64,000 nt of DNA from Pseudomonas sp. MH9.2 (GCF_034353875.1 NZ_CP133784.1:2942501-3006500); one strand, 5' to 3'. Positions 28,114 to 38,756 are shown, counted from the stretch's first letter. Numbers and translations: made by a program. Notes: generated by a model not told the origin, from the letters alone.

Positions 28114-28350
28114 TCACGTTCGAGTGAGGCCCAGCCTGCGCTGCTCGGCCTCCGCGCAAATCTGCCGGCGACGGTGATCATCAGCCGAGCGCCATTCGCG
28201 AATAGCTTCGACTGGACGCCAGCAACCCAGGCAAACCTTTTGCTCATCGAGCCGGCACACGCTGATGCAGGGCGACGGCACTGCCGGGCTGACATTGCTG
28301 AACAAGGGTTTCGCCGGCTTGACTGGCGCTGAAGCGGTACTGTCGGCCAC
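28114..28350 (-). CDS. DUF1289 domain-containing protein
   Basis: A 78-residue small protein with the DUF1289 cysteine cluster CISVCRLDEQKVCLGCWR (C-x3-C-x8-C-x2-C), likely binding a metal or Fe-S centre, followed by REWRSADDHRRRQI. The start is a GTG at 28350, only 2 nt after the cyaY stop, so it is cotranscribed and probably translationally coupled with frataxin. The association with CyaY suggests a part in iron or Fe-S biology; this is inference. Confidence 0.9.
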   Translation of the reverse strand: MADSTASAPVKPAKPLFSNVSPAVPSPCISVCRLDEQKVCLGCWRPVEAIREWRSADDHRRRQICAEAEQRRLGLTRT

Positions 28351-28352
28351 TG

Positions 28353-28685
28353 TCAGATCTCGTCGAACTCAAGTTCGACGCCGGCCTGATCCAGAGTGAT
28401 GCGTGCGAGCATTTCGCTGAGCAACTCATCACTGGAGTCGCACACCCAACGCTTCTCCTCTTCGTCGTAGTCGAAATGGAAACCACCGGAACGCGCGGCC
28501 AGCCATAGCTGACGCAACGGTTCCTGGCGGCTGAAAATAAGCTGGGTCCCATTTTCAAACTTCACGGTCAGCACGCCGGCCGAGTTTTCCAGGTCCAGAT
28601 CCAGATCGCTCTCATCGAAAATATCCTCCAGCGCTTGCTGGGTGGCATCGACCAAATCGTGAAAGCGGGCTTCAGTCAAACTCAT
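28353..28685 (-). CDS. cyaY: Frataxin-like iron donor protein CyaY
   Basis: A 110-residue bacterial frataxin: MSLTEARFHDLVDATQQAL, the acidic ridge IFDESDLDLDLENSAGVL that binds iron, the sheet FENGTQLIFSRQEPLRQLWLAA and FHFDYDEEEKRWVC. It regulates or supplies iron to Fe-S assembly on IscU/IscS. The ATG at 28685 gives the family length; an upstream in-frame extension to 28901 is unlike frataxin. It is followed by the DUF1289 gene and is divergent from lptM. Confidence 0.96.
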   Translation of the reverse strand: MSLTEARFHDLVDATQQALEDIFDESDLDLDLENSAGVLTVKFENGTQLIFSRQEPLRQLWLAARSGGFHFDYDEEEKRWVCDSSDELLSEMLARITLDQAGVELEFDEI

Positions 28686-28927
28686 TACGGGAACCTCAAA
28701 AAAGTGTCTACCGGTGACGCAACGCCGCAAGATACGGTCGCATTCGGACAAATGCAAAGCATACCCGCCCAACAGCAGGCGGCAATGTCGATAATGCATC
28801 ATCGCGCCGGGACAAATCATCAGGGCCTTGCCCGGAGCCCCGCCGGACTGGTAGGCGGCCGCATAGGCAAGGCGCTGGGTGGCCGGTATACTCGTGCGCA
28901 ATTAATGCTTTTACAAAGGATTTCGCC

Positions 28928-29089
28928 ATGAAGCGCCTGATCTCTTCCCTTGCTGCGCTCCTCGCGGTCGCTTGCCTCGTCTCTGCCTGTGGTCAGAAAG
29001 GGCCGCTGTACCTGCCCGACGACAGCAAATCCCCTGAAGACCAAGCAAAATCATCGCAATCGCAATCGCATAAGCACTCTACTTACTAG
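28928..29089 (+). CDS. lptM: Small lipoprotein LptM (LppL/YifL)
   Basis: A 53-residue lipoprotein. Residues 1-20 are a type II signal peptide with lipobox LVSAC (Cys21), followed by the family motif CGQKGPLYLPDD and a hydrophilic Ser/Gln/His-rich tail ending STY. E. coli LptM (YifL) helps oxidative maturation of the LPS translocon LptDE in the outer membrane. The ATG at 28928 has AAAGGA upstream. It is 9 bp before lysA and heads the lptM-lysA-dapF operon, as in other gammaproteobacteria. A TATACT box at 28885-28890 could be the -10 of this operon; the -35 is unclear. Confidence 0.93.
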   Translation: MKRLISSLAALLAVACLVSACGQKGPLYLPDDSKSPEDQAKSSQSQSHKHSTY

Positions 29090-29098
29090 GGAACACCC

Positions 29099-30346
29099 AT
29101 GGACGCCTTCAACTACCGCGACGGTGAACTGTTCGCGGAGGCTGTAGCGTTGTCTGCCATTGCCGAGCGTTTCGGCACGCCGACCTACGTCTACTCCCGC
29201 GCGCACATCGAAGCGCAATACCGTGCCTATGCCGATGCACTGGACGGTATGCCGCACCTTGTGTGCTTTGCGGTAAAAGCCAACTCCAACCTGGCTGTAC
29301 TCAATGTCCTGGCGCGTTTAGGCGCTGGTTTCGACATCGTGTCCCGGGGTGAGCTGGAACGCGTGCTGGCCGCTGGCGGCGAACCCGGAAAAATCGTGTT
29401 CTCCGGCGTCGGCAAGACCCGCGAAGACATGCGTCGCGCCCTGGAAGTCGGCGTGCACTGCTTCAACGTCGAATCCACCGACGAGCTGGAGCGCCTGCAA
29501 GTGGTGGCCGCAGAGCTAGGCGTACGCGCGCCGATCTCCCTGCGCGTCAACCCGGATGTCGATGCGGGCACCCACCCGTACATCTCCACCGGGCTCAAAG
29601 AAAACAAGTTCGGCATCGCCATCGCCGACGCCGAAGACGTGTACATCCGAGCCGCGCAACTGCCGAACCTGGATATAGTCGGCGTCGATTGCCATATCGG
29701 CTCGCAACTGACCAGCCTGCCGCCGTTCCTTGATGCACTGGATCGCTTGCTGGCGCTGGTCGATCGCCTTGGCGATTGCGGCATTCACTTGCGCCATCTG
29801 GATCTTGGCGGCGGTTTGGGCGTGCGTTATCGCGACGAAGAACCCCCGCTGGCCAGCGACTACATCAAGGCTGTGCGTGAGCGTCTTGACGGTCGTGACC
29901 TGGCACTGGTGTTCGAGCCCGGTCGCTTCATCGTAGCCAATGCCGGCGTGCTCCTGACCCAGGTTGAATACCTCAAGCACACCGAACACAAAGATTTCGC
30001 CATCGTCGATGCGGCGATGAACGACCTGATTCGTCCAGCGTTGTATCAGGCCTGGATGGACGTGAGCGCCGTTCGCCCACGCGACGGCCAGCCACGCACT
30101 TACGACATCGTCGGACCGATCTGCGAAACCGGTGACTTCCTGGCCAAGGAGCGCCAACTGGTGCTGGCCGAGGGTGATTTGCTGGCGGTGCATTCGGCTG
30201 GGGCTTATGGTTTCGTCATGAGTTCCAACTACAACACCCGCGGCCGCGCCGCCGAAGTATTGGTCGATGGCGCCGAAGCGTTCGAAGTGCGCCGCCGCGA
30301 GACTGTGGCAGAGCTGTTTGCTGGCGAAAGCCTGCTGCCGGAGTAA
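29099..30346 (+). CDS. lysA: Diaminopimelate decarboxylase
   Basis: A 415-residue PLP-dependent alanine-racemase-fold decarboxylase converting meso-diaminopimelate to lysine. The PLP lysine is in [15 protein letters not shown]; the glycine-rich phosphate loop is [17 protein letters not shown] and the active-site cysteine motif [13 protein letters not shown] are present. It lies 9 bp after lptM and 4 bp before dapF, so it is cotranscribed with its substrate-making epimerase. Confidence 0.98.
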   Translation: MDAFNYRDGELFAEAVALSAIAERFGTPTYVYSRAHIEAQYRAYADALDGMPHLVCFAVKANSNLAVLNVLARLGAGFDIVSRGELERVLAAGGEPGKIVFSGVGKTREDMRRALEVGVHCFNVESTDELERLQVVAAELGVRAPISLRVNPDVDAGTHPYISTGLKENKFGIAIADAEDVYIRAAQLPNLDIVGVDCHIGSQLTSLPPFLDALDRLLALVDRLGDCGIHLRHLDLGGGLGVRYRDEEPPLASDYIKAVRERLDGRDLALVFEPGRFIVANAGVLLTQVEYLKHTEHKDFAIVDAAMNDLIRPALYQAWMDVSAVRPRDGQPRTYDIVGPICETGDFLAKERQLVLAEGDLLAVHSAGAYGFVMSSNYNTRGRAAEVLVDGAEAFEVRRRETVAELFAGESLLPE

Positions 30347-30350
30347 CCCC

Positions 30351-31181
30351 ATGCTGCTGCGTTTTACCAAGATGCATGGTTTGGGCAACGACTTCATGGT
30401 TCTGGACCTGGTCAGCCAGCACGCGCACATTTTGCCCAAGCACGCCAAACAATGGGGTGATCGCCACACCGGGATCGGCTTCGACCAACTGCTGCTGGTC
30501 GAAGCGCCGAGCAACCCGGAGGTCGATTTCCGTTACCGGATTTTCAATTCCGACGGCTCCGAGGTCGAGCAGTGCGGCAACGGCGCGCGCTGCTTTGCCC
30601 GCTTCGTGCTGGACAAACGCCTGACCACCAAGCGCCAGATTCGCGTGGAAACCAAAAGCGGCATCATCGAACTGGACATACGCAGCGACGGCCAGATCAG
30701 CGTCAACATGGGCCCTCCACGCCTGATTCCAGAAGAGATTCCGTTTCAGGCCGACGAACAGGCGCCGAGCTATCCCGTCGAAGTCGATGGCCAAATCATT
30801 GAGCTTGCCGCAGTATCGATGGGCAATCCACACGCAGTTTTGCGTGTCGAAGACATCAATAATGCGCCCGTGCATGAGCTTGGGCCGAAGCTGGAGCATC
30901 ACCCGCGCTTCCCGGCCCGGGTCAATGTCGGCTTCTTGCATGTGGTTGATCGCCAACGCGCGCAACTGCGCGTCTGGGAGCGTGGTGCAGGGGAAACCCA
31001 GGCCTGCGGTACCGGCGCTTGCGCGGCGGCGGTGGCTGCCATCAGTCAGGGCTGGATGGATTCGCCCCTGTTGATCGACCTGCCTGGCGGGCGCTTGTCC
31101 ATTGAGTGGGAAGGCCCAGGCCATCCCGTGATGATGACGGGTCCTGCAGTGCGGGTTTACGAAGGACAGGTTCGTCTATGA
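30351..31181 (+). CDS. dapF: Diaminopimelate epimerase
   Basis: A 276-residue DapF converting LL- to meso-diaminopimelate for lysine and peptidoglycan. The catalytic cysteine pair is visible as [11 protein letters not shown] and [12 protein letters not shown], one in each pseudo-symmetrical half; [12 protein letters not shown] starts the protein. The ATG at 30351, four bases after the lysA stop, gives the family length. It is in the lptM-lysA-dapF-yigA-xerC-yigB operon. Confidence 0.98.
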   Translation: MLLRFTKMHGLGNDFMVLDLVSQHAHILPKHAKQWGDRHTGIGFDQLLLVEAPSNPEVDFRYRIFNSDGSEVEQCGNGARCFARFVLDKRLTTKRQIRVETKSGIIELDIRSDGQISVNMGPPRLIPEEIPFQADEQAPSYPVEVDGQIIELAAVSMGNPHAVLRVEDINNAPVHELGPKLEHHPRFPARVNVGFLHVVDRQRAQLRVWERGAGETQACGTGACAAAVAAISQGWMDSPLLIDLPGGRLSIEWEGPGHPVMMTGPAVRVYEGQVRL

Positions 31182-31194
31182 GTGAGCAAATCCG

Positions 31195-31932
31195 ATGACC
31201 GATCAGCCTCAGATTTCAGCCGAAAAGCCCAGCGAAGCACCTGCCGACAACGCAGCGCCAGCCCTTGAGGCGGAGGCTATCGCCGCTTACTTGCGTCATC
31301 ACCCGGAGTTCTTTGTTGAACACGAAGAGCTCCTGCCAGCCTTGCGCATCCCGCACCAGCGCGGCGATACCGTATCGCTGGTCGAGCGCCAGCTCAAACT
31401 GTTGCGCGATCGCAATATCGAGATGCGCCACCGCCTTTCGCAACTGATGGACGTGGCGCGCGACAATGATCGACTGTTCGACAAGACCCGTCGCCTGATC
31501 CTCGCGTTGATGGACGCCAGTAGCCTGGAAGAAGTGGTCATCGCCGTGGAAGACAGCCTCCGCGAAGAGTTTCAGGTGCCCTTCGTCAGCCTCATTCTGT
31601 TCAGCGACAACCCCATGCCCGTAGGCCGCTGGGTCAGCAGTGCCGACGCGCAGAAAGCCATCGGTGGCCTGATCTCGGGCGACAAGACTGTCTGCGGCGC
31701 ACTGCGCGAGCACGAGCTGACCTTTTTGTTCGGCCGCGAACAAGGCGAACAAATCGGCTCAACCGCCGTCGTTGCCCTGATTCATCAAGGCCTGCATGGC
31801 GTTCTGGCCATCGGCAGCCGCGATCCGCAGTACTACAAAAGCTCCGTCGGCACGCTGTTTCTCAGCTATATCGCAGAAGTATTGGGCCGGGTGTTGCCGC
31901 GCTTCACCCAGTCACTACGCTCGGTTCGCTGA
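31195..31932 (+). CDS. DUF484 family protein (YigA-like, GAF-fold)
   Basis: A 245-residue DUF484 protein. After a disordered N terminus (to about residue 25) comes [28 protein letters not shown], the family signature, then [22 protein letters not shown] (coiled coil) and a GAF-like C-terminal domain (LGRVLPRF end). E. coli YigA in the same dapF-yigA-xerC position is also uncharacterised. No ligand is predictable. It is 13 bp after dapF and 2 bp before xerC. Confidence 0.93.
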   Translation: MTDQPQISAEKPSEAPADNAAPALEAEAIAAYLRHHPEFFVEHEELLPALRIPHQRGDTVSLVERQLKLLRDRNIEMRHRLSQLMDVARDNDRLFDKTRRLILALMDASSLEEVVIAVEDSLREEFQVPFVSLILFSDNPMPVGRWVSSADAQKAIGGLISGDKTVCGALREHELTFLFGREQGEQIGSTAVVALIHQGLHGVLAIGSRDPQYYKSSVGTLFLSYIAEVLGRVLPRFTQSLRSVR

Positions 31933-31934
31933 CC

Positions 31935-32837
31935 ATGGAAAGTCAACTTGACGCTTACTGCACGCACCTGCGCAGTGAGCGCCAAGTGTCCTCCCATACC
32001 TTGGAAGCCTACCGCCGTGACCTGGGCAAAGTCCTCGCGTTTTGCGAAAAACAGCAGCTAAGCAGTTGGTCGGCGCTGGATATTCAGCACCTGCGCAGCC
32101 TGATCGCCCGTCTGCATCAGCAAGGCCAGTCTTCGCGCAGCCTGGCGCGCCTGTTGTCAGCGGTTCGCGGCCTATACCGTTACTTGAACCGCGAAGGCCT
32201 GTGCGATCACGATCCAGCCAACGGTTTGTCGCCACCCAAGGGCGAGCGCCGCCTGCCGAAGACCCTTGATGCCGATCGCGCCCTGCAATTGCTCGACGGC
32301 GCGGTCGAGGACGACTTTCTGGCTCGTCGCGATCAAGCGATCCTGGAACTGTTCTACTCGTCGGGCCTGCGCCTGTCGGAACTGACCGGGCTCAATCTCG
32401 AACAACTCGATTTGAGTGACGGATTGATTCAAGTACTCGGCAAAGGCAGCAAGACCCGCGTTTTGCCAGTGGGCAAGAAGGCTCGTGAAGCCCTGGAAAT
32501 ATGGTTGCCGTTGCGCGCACTGGCCAATCCGGAGGACGATGCGGTATTCATCGGCCAGCAAGGGCGTCGCCTGGGTCCCCGGGCAATTCAGCTACGCGTG
32601 AAAGCGGCGGGCGAACGCGAACTGGGGCAAAATCTGCATCCACACATGCTTCGCCATTCGTTTGCCAGCCACTTGCTCGAGTCTTCACAGGATCTACGCG
32701 CGGTGCAGGAACTGCTCGGCCACGCCGACATCACCACCACGCAGATCTATACGCATCTGGACTTCCAGCATCTGGCCACGGTTTACGACAGCGCCCATCC
32801 CAGGGCCAAACGCAGCAAGGGCACCGATCATGATTAA
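31935..32837 (+). CDS. xerC: Tyrosine recombinase XerC (Sss)
   Basis: A 300-residue site-specific recombinase that acts with XerD at dif to resolve chromosome dimers. N-terminal SAM-like domain with [17 protein letters not shown]; the catalytic set is complete: Arg in [18 protein letters not shown], Lys in [13 protein letters not shown], HxxR in [15 protein letters not shown], His in [14 protein letters not shown] and the nucleophilic Tyr in QIYTHLDF. Its 3' end overlaps the next gene by 8 bp. In P. fluorescens and P. aeruginosa this gene is called sss and affects root colonisation or pyoverdine production. Confidence 0.98.
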   Translation: MESQLDAYCTHLRSERQVSSHTLEAYRRDLGKVLAFCEKQQLSSWSALDIQHLRSLIARLHQQGQSSRSLARLLSAVRGLYRYLNREGLCDHDPANGLSPPKGERRLPKTLDADRALQLLDGAVEDDFLARRDQAILELFYSSGLRLSELTGLNLEQLDLSDGLIQVLGKGSKTRVLPVGKKAREALEIWLPLRALANPEDDAVFIGQQGRRLGPRAIQLRVKAAGERELGQNLHPHMLRHSFASHLLESSQDLRAVQELLGHADITTTQIYTHLDFQHLATVYDSAHPRAKRSKGTDHD

Positions 32838-33522
32838 ACTGATTACCTTCGACCTCGATGACACCCTGTGGGACACCGCGCCGGTGATTGTCAGCGCCGA
32901 AGCCGTGCTGCGTGACTGGCTGGCCGAACACGCGCCGAATCTCGGCCCGGTGCCGGTGGAGCATCTGTGGGCCATACGCGCACGACTGGTCGAGGCCGAC
33001 CCCACGCTCAAGCACCGAATCAGCGCGCTGCGTCGACGCGTGCTGTTTCATGCGCTGGAGGATGCTGGCTACGCACATGCCCACGCGCAGGAATTGGCCG
33101 ACAAAAGCTTCGAAGTCTTCCTGCACGCACGGCATCAAATCGAGATATTCCCCGAGGCTCAGCCGACGCTGGAAATTCTCGCCAAAACCTACACCCTGGG
33201 GGTTGTGACTAACGGCAATGCCGACATCCGCCGCCTGGGGTTGGCTGATTATTTCGCGTTCGCCCTGTGTGCCGAAGAGCTGGGCATCGGCAAACCCGAC
33301 CCGGCCCCGTTCCTTGAAGCGCTGAAGCGCGGCAAGGTCGATGCCAGCGCAGCCGTGCACATCGGCGACCACCCCGGCGACGATATCGCAGGGGCGCAGC
33401 AGGTTGGGTTTCGCGCCATCTGGTTCAATCCCACAGGCAAAGCTTGGGAAGCCGACAGGCAGCCTGACGCCGAGATTCAAAGCCTGATGCAATTGCCGGA
33501 ATTGTTGGCGAGTTGGGGCTGA
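32830..33522 (+). CDS. yigB: HAD-superfamily hydrolase (YigB-like phosphatase)
   Basis: A 230-residue HAD subfamily IA phosphatase. Motif [11 protein letters not shown] (nucleophile Asp), motif [15 protein letters not shown], the motif III Lys in [10 protein letters not shown], and motif [19 protein letters not shown] are all intact, with a helical cap between I and II. E. coli YigB in the same xerC-yigB order is an FMN phosphatase, so that is the best guess. The ATG at 32830 lies inside the end of xerC (8-bp overlap). A strong terminator follows. Confidence 0.93.
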   Translation: MIKLITFDLDDTLWDTAPVIVSAEAVLRDWLAEHAPNLGPVPVEHLWAIRARLVEADPTLKHRISALRRRVLFHALEDAGYAHAHAQELADKSFEVFLHARHQIEIFPEAQPTLEILAKTYTLGVVTNGNADIRRLGLADYFAFALCAEELGIGKPDPAPFLEALKRGKVDASAAVHIGDHPGDDIAGAQQVGFRAIWFNPTGKAWEADRQPDAEIQSLMQLPELLASWG

Positions 33523-33540
33523 GAGCAATTTTCAGACAAG

Positions 33541-33572
33541 AAAAAGCCCGCGGCGACAGCGGGCTTTTTTTT
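33541..33572. terminator. Bidirectional terminator between yigB and sutA
   Basis: AAAAAGCCCG, then CGGCGACAG, then CGGGCTTTTTTTT: a 6-bp GC stem with A5 on one side and T8 on the other. It ends the lptM-yigB operon and can also stop sutA transcription from the other side. Confidence 0.92.
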
Positions 33573-33589
33573 GTTCGATAAACGACCGT

Positions 33590-33916
33590 TTAGATAGGTC
33601 GGCTACCGTACTTGTTGTCCGGCTTCTTCGGCGGATCGGCAACGACGTTGGGCTCCACCTCGACAACCTTGCCGCCTTTGGAGAGGAACTCTTCCATCGC
33701 ACGGGCCAGAGCGTCGCGCTCTTTGTTCTTGGCTTCTACGCTCGGCAGTTCATCCACCGAGACAGCGGCCTTGGCTTTACCCTTGGTGGGAGTGACCGAG
33801 GCTTCGATGCTGTCATCAGCGTCGGCGCCATCGTCTTCGGCAGCAGCAGCGAGCTCCTCACCGTCCTCTTCACCTTCCAGATCGTCTACCATTTCATCGT
33901 TGTCATCGTCGCTCAT
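33590..33916 (-). CDS. sutA: SutA, RNA polymerase-binding regulator of slow growth
   Basis: A 108-residue acidic, mostly disordered protein. The N terminus (MSDDDNDEMVDDLEGEEDGE) is nearly all Asp/Glu; the conserved half is VDELPSVEAKNKERDALARAMEEFLSKGGKV followed by the tail VVADPPKKPDNKYGSRPI. This matches SutA of P. aeruginosa, which binds RNA polymerase and raises transcription of rRNA and other genes in slow-growing cells. The ATG at 33916 starts the acidic run. It stands alone between a bidirectional terminator and the yjbQ-type gene. Confidence 0.92.
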   Translation of the reverse strand: MSDDDNDEMVDDLEGEEDGEELAAAAEDDGADADDSIEASVTPTKGKAKAAVSVDELPSVEAKNKERDALARAMEEFLSKGGKVVEVEPNVVADPPKKPDNKYGSRPI

Positions 33917-34016
33917 GTTCTACCTCATGACTTGCGAAAGCAGATTAGTTATAGCCCAGCTACGCCCACTGTCGAAGGCTGCCGGAAAAAAATCAACGAC
34001 CGCTGAAAATCAGTGG

Positions 34017-34442
34017 TCATGCCTCATCACCGTACAAGGTGGCGAGGACTCTGCGAGCACCGCTAACGTCACGATGCTCACCCAGATAAACACCTTGCCA
34101 GGTGCCCAGCGCCAATCGCCCCGCCGTGACCGGCAAACTCAACTGGCAGCCAAGCAAACTGGCCTTGAAGTGCGCCGGCAGGTCATCGGGGCCTTCGTCG
34201 TCATGTTCATATACGTCCATACCCTGGGGCACCAGACGATTGAAAAAACGCTCGAAATCACGACGCACAGCCGGGTCGGCATTCTCGTTGATGGTCAACG
34301 AGGCCGAGGTATGCTGTAGCCACAGATGCAATAGACCGATCCGACAAGTGCGCAGCTCAGGCAGGCCTGCCAGTATCTCGTCGGTTACCAGATGAAACCC
34401 GCGAGGCTTTGCTCGCAGAGTAATCAGCGTCTGTTGCCACAT
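34017..34442 (-). CDS. YjbQ family (UPF0047) protein
   Basis: A 141-residue UPF0047/YjbQ protein: [18 protein letters not shown], then [26 protein letters not shown] (family signature with conserved His, Asn and Asp) and [13 protein letters not shown] at the end. Members have weak thiamine-phosphate synthase activity and a metal-site-like His/Glu arrangement. The ATG at 34442 has GGAG seven bases upstream, which rules out the GTG at 34454. It is downstream of amtB on the same strand but separated by a terminator. Confidence 0.93.
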   Translation of the reverse strand: MWQQTLITLRAKPRGFHLVTDEILAGLPELRTCRIGLLHLWLQHTSASLTINENADPAVRRDFERFFNRLVPQGMDVYEHDDEGPDDLPAHFKASLLGCQLSLPVTAGRLALGTWQGVYLGEHRDVSGARRVLATLYGDEA

Positions 34443-34580
34443 ACAGTTCTCCACGCTTCGGCGCGCATTCTAACGCGCTGGAAGAAAAAACAAAGCGCGT
34501 AATAGACCACCTTTTGTGTAAGCCGCCGCCCAAAAGCAAATAACCCTCTCTATCCTGTGTGTATCGACAAACTTCAGACA

Positions 34581-34610
34581 AAAAAATGCCCGGTCGCCCG
34601 GGCAATTTTT
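34581..34610 (-). terminator. Intrinsic terminator of glnK-amtB
   Basis: TGCCCGG, loop TCGC, CCGGGCA, with A6 before and T5 after on the + strand; read on the minus strand it gives a 7-bp stem followed by TTTTTT. It begins 11 bp past the amtB stop. Confidence 0.93.
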
Positions 34611-34620
34611 GTGTGTCGAC

Positions 34621-35961
34621 TTACAGGTTGTAGCCACGTTCGTTGTGCAGCGCAAGGTCGAGGCCGACAGCTTCTTCCTCGTCAGTCACACGCAGACCCA
34701 TGACCATGTCCAGGACCTTGAGAATGACGTAGGTCACAATCGCGGTGTAGATGATCGTGAAGCCTACGCCTTTGCACTGGATCCAGACCTGTGCCGCAAT
34801 GTCGGTGGTTGCCGCATTGAAGCCACCCATCGAAGGTGCAGCGAATACACCGGTCAGGATCGCGCCGAGGATACCGCCGATACCGTGCACACCGAAAGCG
34901 TCCAGGGAGTCGTCATAGCCCAGCTTGCGTTTCAGGGTTGTAGCGCAGAAAAAGCAGACCACGCCAGCAGCCAGGCCGATCACCAGGGAGCCCATTGGCC
35001 CAACAGTACCGGCGGCAGGGGTAATGGCAACCAGACCGGCAACTACACCCGAAGCGATGCCCAGAGCACTTGGCTTACCGTGGGTCAGCCATTCAGCGAA
35101 CATCCAGCCCAGTGCGGCAGCAGCGGTCGCAATCTGGGTCACGAGCATTGCCATACCGGCAGTGCCGTTGGCCGCAGCAGCGGAGCCGGCGTTGAAGCCG
35201 AACCAGCCTACCCAAAGCATTGCCGCGCCGATCAGGGTGTAACCCAGATTGTGCGGAGCCATTGGGGTGGTCGGAAAGCCTTTACGTTTGCCCAGTACCA
35301 GACAGGCAACCAGGCCCGCTACACCGGCGTTGATGTGAACCACGGTGCCGCCAGCGAAGTCGAGAACGCCCCAATCACCCAACAGTGCGCCCGGACCACT
35401 CCAGACCATGTGCGCGATTGGCGCATAGACCAGCGTGAACCAGATACCCATGAAGACCAGCATGGCGGAGAATTTCATCCGTTCAGCGAATGCTCCGACG
35501 ATCAACGCCGGGGTGATGATGGCGAAGGTCATCTGGTAGATGACGAACACCGCTTCAGGGAACAGCGCTGCCGGGCCAGTGATGCTCGATGGCGTCACGC
35601 CAGCGAGGAATGCCTTGCCCAGGCTGCCGAAGATGGAGTTGAAGTTGACGACGCCCACCTCCATCCCCGTCGTATCGAATGCAATGCTGTAGCCGTAGAT
35701 GACCCACAGAATACTGATCAGACCGGTAATCGCGAAGCACTGCATCATTACAGAAAGAATGTTTTTCGACCGAACCATACCGCCGTAGAACAGCGCCAGG
35801 CCGGGAATGGTCATGAACAGCACCAACGCCGTCGAGGTCATCATCCAGGAAGTGTCGCCGGAATTGAGGACAGGCGCAGCCACTGGGTCTGCCGCCATGG
35901 CCAGACCAGGGATTACAAGGGACAACAGGGCTCCTAGCCCTGCGAATTGACGCAGAGTCAT
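34621..35961 (-). CDS. amtB: Ammonium transporter AmtB
   Basis: A 446-residue Amt protein with a cleavable signal peptide (MTLRQFAGLGALLSLVIPGLAMA) and eleven membrane helices. Pore signatures: LFMTIPGLALFYGGMVRSKN and AGGTVVHINAGVAGLVACLV, with the second pore His in FGVHGIGGILGAI. It imports ammonium across the inner membrane and is blocked by GlnK. It lies 34 bp after glnK, and the pair is a nitrogen-controlled operon in all known relatives; I did not find a convincing sigma-54 box here. Confidence 0.98.
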   Translation of the reverse strand: MTLRQFAGLGALLSLVIPGLAMAADPVAAPVLNSGDTSWMMTSTALVLFMTIPGLALFYGGMVRSKNILSVMMQCFAITGLISILWVIYGYSIAFDTTGMEVGVVNFNSIFGSLGKAFLAGVTPSSITGPAALFPEAVFVIYQMTFAIITPALIVGAFAERMKFSAMLVFMGIWFTLVYAPIAHMVWSGPGALLGDWGVLDFAGGTVVHINAGVAGLVACLVLGKRKGFPTTPMAPHNLGYTLIGAAMLWVGWFGFNAGSAAAANGTAGMAMLVTQIATAAAALGWMFAEWLTHGKPSALGIASGVVAGLVAITPAAGTVGPMGSLVIGLAAGVVCFFCATTLKRKLGYDDSLDAFGVHGIGGILGAILTGVFAAPSMGGFNAATTDIAAQVWIQCKGVGFTIIYTAIVTYVILKVLDMVMGLRVTDEEEAVGLDLALHNERGYNL

Positions 35962-35995
35962 ATTGTTTTACTCCTGGGGCGTTGGGGTTGGCGGC

Positions 35996-36753
<758 letters not shown>

Positions 36754-37014
36754 ATGCTCGCGCCCAAAGCCTTCCTCGACGCCCTGAGTGGCCACGCCTC
36801 TCGCTTGTTCAACGGCGAAACGCCTGTCCCGCGCAACGAATTCGAAACCCAGTTCAAAGCCCTGCTGCAAAGCGGCTTCAGCAAGCTTGATTTAGTGAGC
36901 CGCGAAGAGTTCGACAGCCAGATGACCGTCCTCGCCCGCACCCGTGCCCGCCTTGAAGCGCTGGAAGCCAAAGTGACCGAGATGGAAGCGAAACTGACGC
37001 CACCGGCAGAGTAA
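36754..37014 (+). CDS. ubiK: Ubiquinone biosynthesis accessory factor UbiK
   Basis: An 86-residue UbiK/YqiC (BMFP) protein: MLAPKAFLDALSGHASRLFN, then an amphipathic helix and the coiled-coil end LARTRARLEALEAKVTEME. UbiK helps the soluble Ubi complex in late ubiquinone synthesis, with membrane contact by the first helix. The ATG at 36754 fits the family length; an earlier start at 36715 does not. It is 185 bp upstream of comM, with a REP unit between them. Confidence 0.93.
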   Translation: MLAPKAFLDALSGHASRLFNGETPVPRNEFETQFKALLQSGFSKLDLVSREEFDSQMTVLARTRARLEALEAKVTEMEAKLTPPAE

Positions 37015-37052
37015 CAACCGCGCGACTTCTGGACGCTCACCGTCCAATCCCG

Positions 37053-37074
37053 GTGGGAGCGAATTCATTCGCGA
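37053..37074. repeat. REP unit between ubiK and comM
   Basis: GTGGGAGCGAATTCATTCGC (37053-37072) is a canonical Pseudomonas REP core, with a partial opposite unit GATTGCTCCCAT at 37092-37103. Confidence 0.75.
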
Positions 37075-37198
37075 AAAAAACTACGCGTCCCGATTGCTCC
37101 CATACAGGGCTATCCATTCACACCCTGTATCGATTCCTCGCCCCAGCTTCCCCCCGAATTCCCGCAGGATGCGGTTCTTCAGACATCAAGGAATGATC

Positions 37199-38692
37199 AT
37201 GTCTCTCGCCATCGTGCTCAGTCGCGCTCAGGTGGGTGTGGAAGCGCCAGCCGTCACTGTCGAGTGCCATCTGGCCAACGGGCTTCCCGCGCTGACGCTG
37301 GTGGGCTTGCCTGAAGGCGCAGTCAGGGAAAGCAAGGATCGGGTCCGCAGTGCCATCCTCAATTCCGGCCTCGAATACCCTGCCCGCAGAATTACCCTCA
37401 ACCTCGCGCCAGCCGACCTGCCCAAAGACGGTGGGCGTTTCGATCTGGCGATTGCCCTGGGTTTGCTCGCCGCCAGTGGGCAACTGCCTGCTCACGCGTT
37501 ACAGGATGTCGAATGCCTGGGTGAATTGGCGCTCTCGGGCGCTATAAGGCCGATACAGGGCGTCTTGCCTGCCGCACTGGCTGCTCGTGCCGAGGGCCAT
37601 ACGTTGATCGTGCCCGCGGCCAATGCCGAAGAGGCGTGTCTGGCGTCCGGGTTGCGGGTGATTGCAGTCAATCATCTGCTGGAGCTGGTGGCACACTTCA
37701 ATGGCCGGGCCCCGATTGTCCCCTACGAATCCAGCGGCCTGCTGCACCTGAGCAAACCCTATCCAGACTTGAGCGAGGTGCAAGGCCAGACCGCCGCCAA
37801 ACGCGCATTGCTGGTGGCGGCGGCGGGCGCGCACAATCTGCTTTTCAGTGGGCCTCCCGGCACCGGCAAGACGCTCCTTGCCAGCCGTCTGCCAGGCCTG
37901 TTGCCGCCACTGGATGAACATGAAGCTCTGGAGGTCGCCGCAATTCAGTCGGTCGCCAGCCAGAGTCCTCTGACCAGTTGGCCACAGCGGCCCTTTCGGC
38001 AGCCCCACCATTCCGCCTCAGGTGCCGCGCTGGTGGGTGGCGGCAGTCGTCCGCAACCCGGCGAAATCACCCTTGCCCACCATGGCGTGCTGTTTCTCGA
38101 TGAGCTGCCCGAGTTTGATCGCAAAGTGCTGGAGGTGCTGCGTGAGCCACTGGAGTCCGGGCACATCGTCATTGCCAGAGCCCGCGACCGGGTACGCTTC
38201 CCGGCGCGCTTTCAGTTGGTGGCCGCGATGAACCCCTGCCCTTGCGGCTATCTGGGCGAGCCCAGCGGTCGCTGTCGTTGTTCCACCGAGCAGATTCAGC
38301 GCTACCGCAACAAGCTTTCCGGCCCGCTGCTGGATCGCATCGACCTGCACCTGACCGTAGCCCGCGAAGCCACGGCACTCAACCCCACCCCGCAAACCGG
38401 CGACGACACCGCCAGCGCCGCCGCCCTCGTGGCCCAGGCCCGCGAGCGGCAACAACGGCGCCAAGGCTGCGCCAACGCCTTTCTCGACCTACCGGGCCTG
38501 CGCAAACACTGCTCGCTGTCCAGCGCCGACGAAAACTGGCTGGAAACCGCCTGCGAGCGTTTGACCCTGTCACTCAGGGCCGCACACCGCTTGTTGAAAG
38601 TGGCAAGAACGCTGGCTGATCTGGAACAGGTCGATGCGATTGGGCGCAGCCATCTGGCCGAGGCGTTGCAGTATCGGCCGTCGAGTAATTGA
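37199..38692 (+). CDS. comM: ComM/YifB family Mg-chelatase-like AAA+ protein
   Basis: A 497-residue AAA+ protein. The N-terminal Lon-protease-like domain (ANGLPALTLVGLPEGAVRESKDRVRSA) is followed by Walker A GPPGTGKTLLASRLPGLLPP (about residue 219), Walker B HHGVLFLDELPEF, a Cys-rich insertion MNPCPCGYLGEPSGRCRCS and the C-terminal Mg_chelatase_C domain. ComM is a hexameric helicase promoting branch migration of incoming DNA in natural transformation. The ATG at 37199 has AAGGA upstream; the frame opens earlier, at 37094, without family similarity. Confidence 0.95.
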   Translation: MSLAIVLSRAQVGVEAPAVTVECHLANGLPALTLVGLPEGAVRESKDRVRSAILNSGLEYPARRITLNLAPADLPKDGGRFDLAIALGLLAASGQLPAHALQDVECLGELALSGAIRPIQGVLPAALAARAEGHTLIVPAANAEEACLASGLRVIAVNHLLELVAHFNGRAPIVPYESSGLLHLSKPYPDLSEVQGQTAAKRALLVAAAGAHNLLFSGPPGTGKTLLASRLPGLLPPLDEHEALEVAAIQSVASQSPLTSWPQRPFRQPHHSASGAALVGGGSRPQPGEITLAHHGVLFLDELPEFDRKVLEVLREPLESGHIVIARARDRVRFPARFQLVAAMNPCPCGYLGEPSGRCRCSTEQIQRYRNKLSGPLLDRIDLHLTVAREATALNPTPQTGDDTASAAALVAQARERQQRRQGCANAFLDLPGLRKHCSLSSADENWLETACERLTLSLRAAHRLLKVARTLADLEQVDAIGRSHLAEALQYRPSSN

Positions 38693-38720
38693 TGGGGTCA
38701 CACGCAGAATAAGAGCCGCG

Positions 38721-38756
38721 AAAAGGCCGGCACAGCCCTCCGGGGCTCGTGAGGCC
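38721..38756 (-). terminator. Probable terminator of the chemoreceptor gene
   Basis: On the minus strand GGCC, CAC and AGCCC pair with GGGCT, GTG and GGCC around a CGGA tetraloop, followed by TTTTC. It is 125 bp past the MCP stop, between convergent comM and the MCP gene. Confidence 0.4.

Noticed and set aside
34609..35937. A 442-codon open frame antisense to amtB
   Set aside because: Opposite strand of a well-conserved transporter; no recognisable domain or ribosome site.
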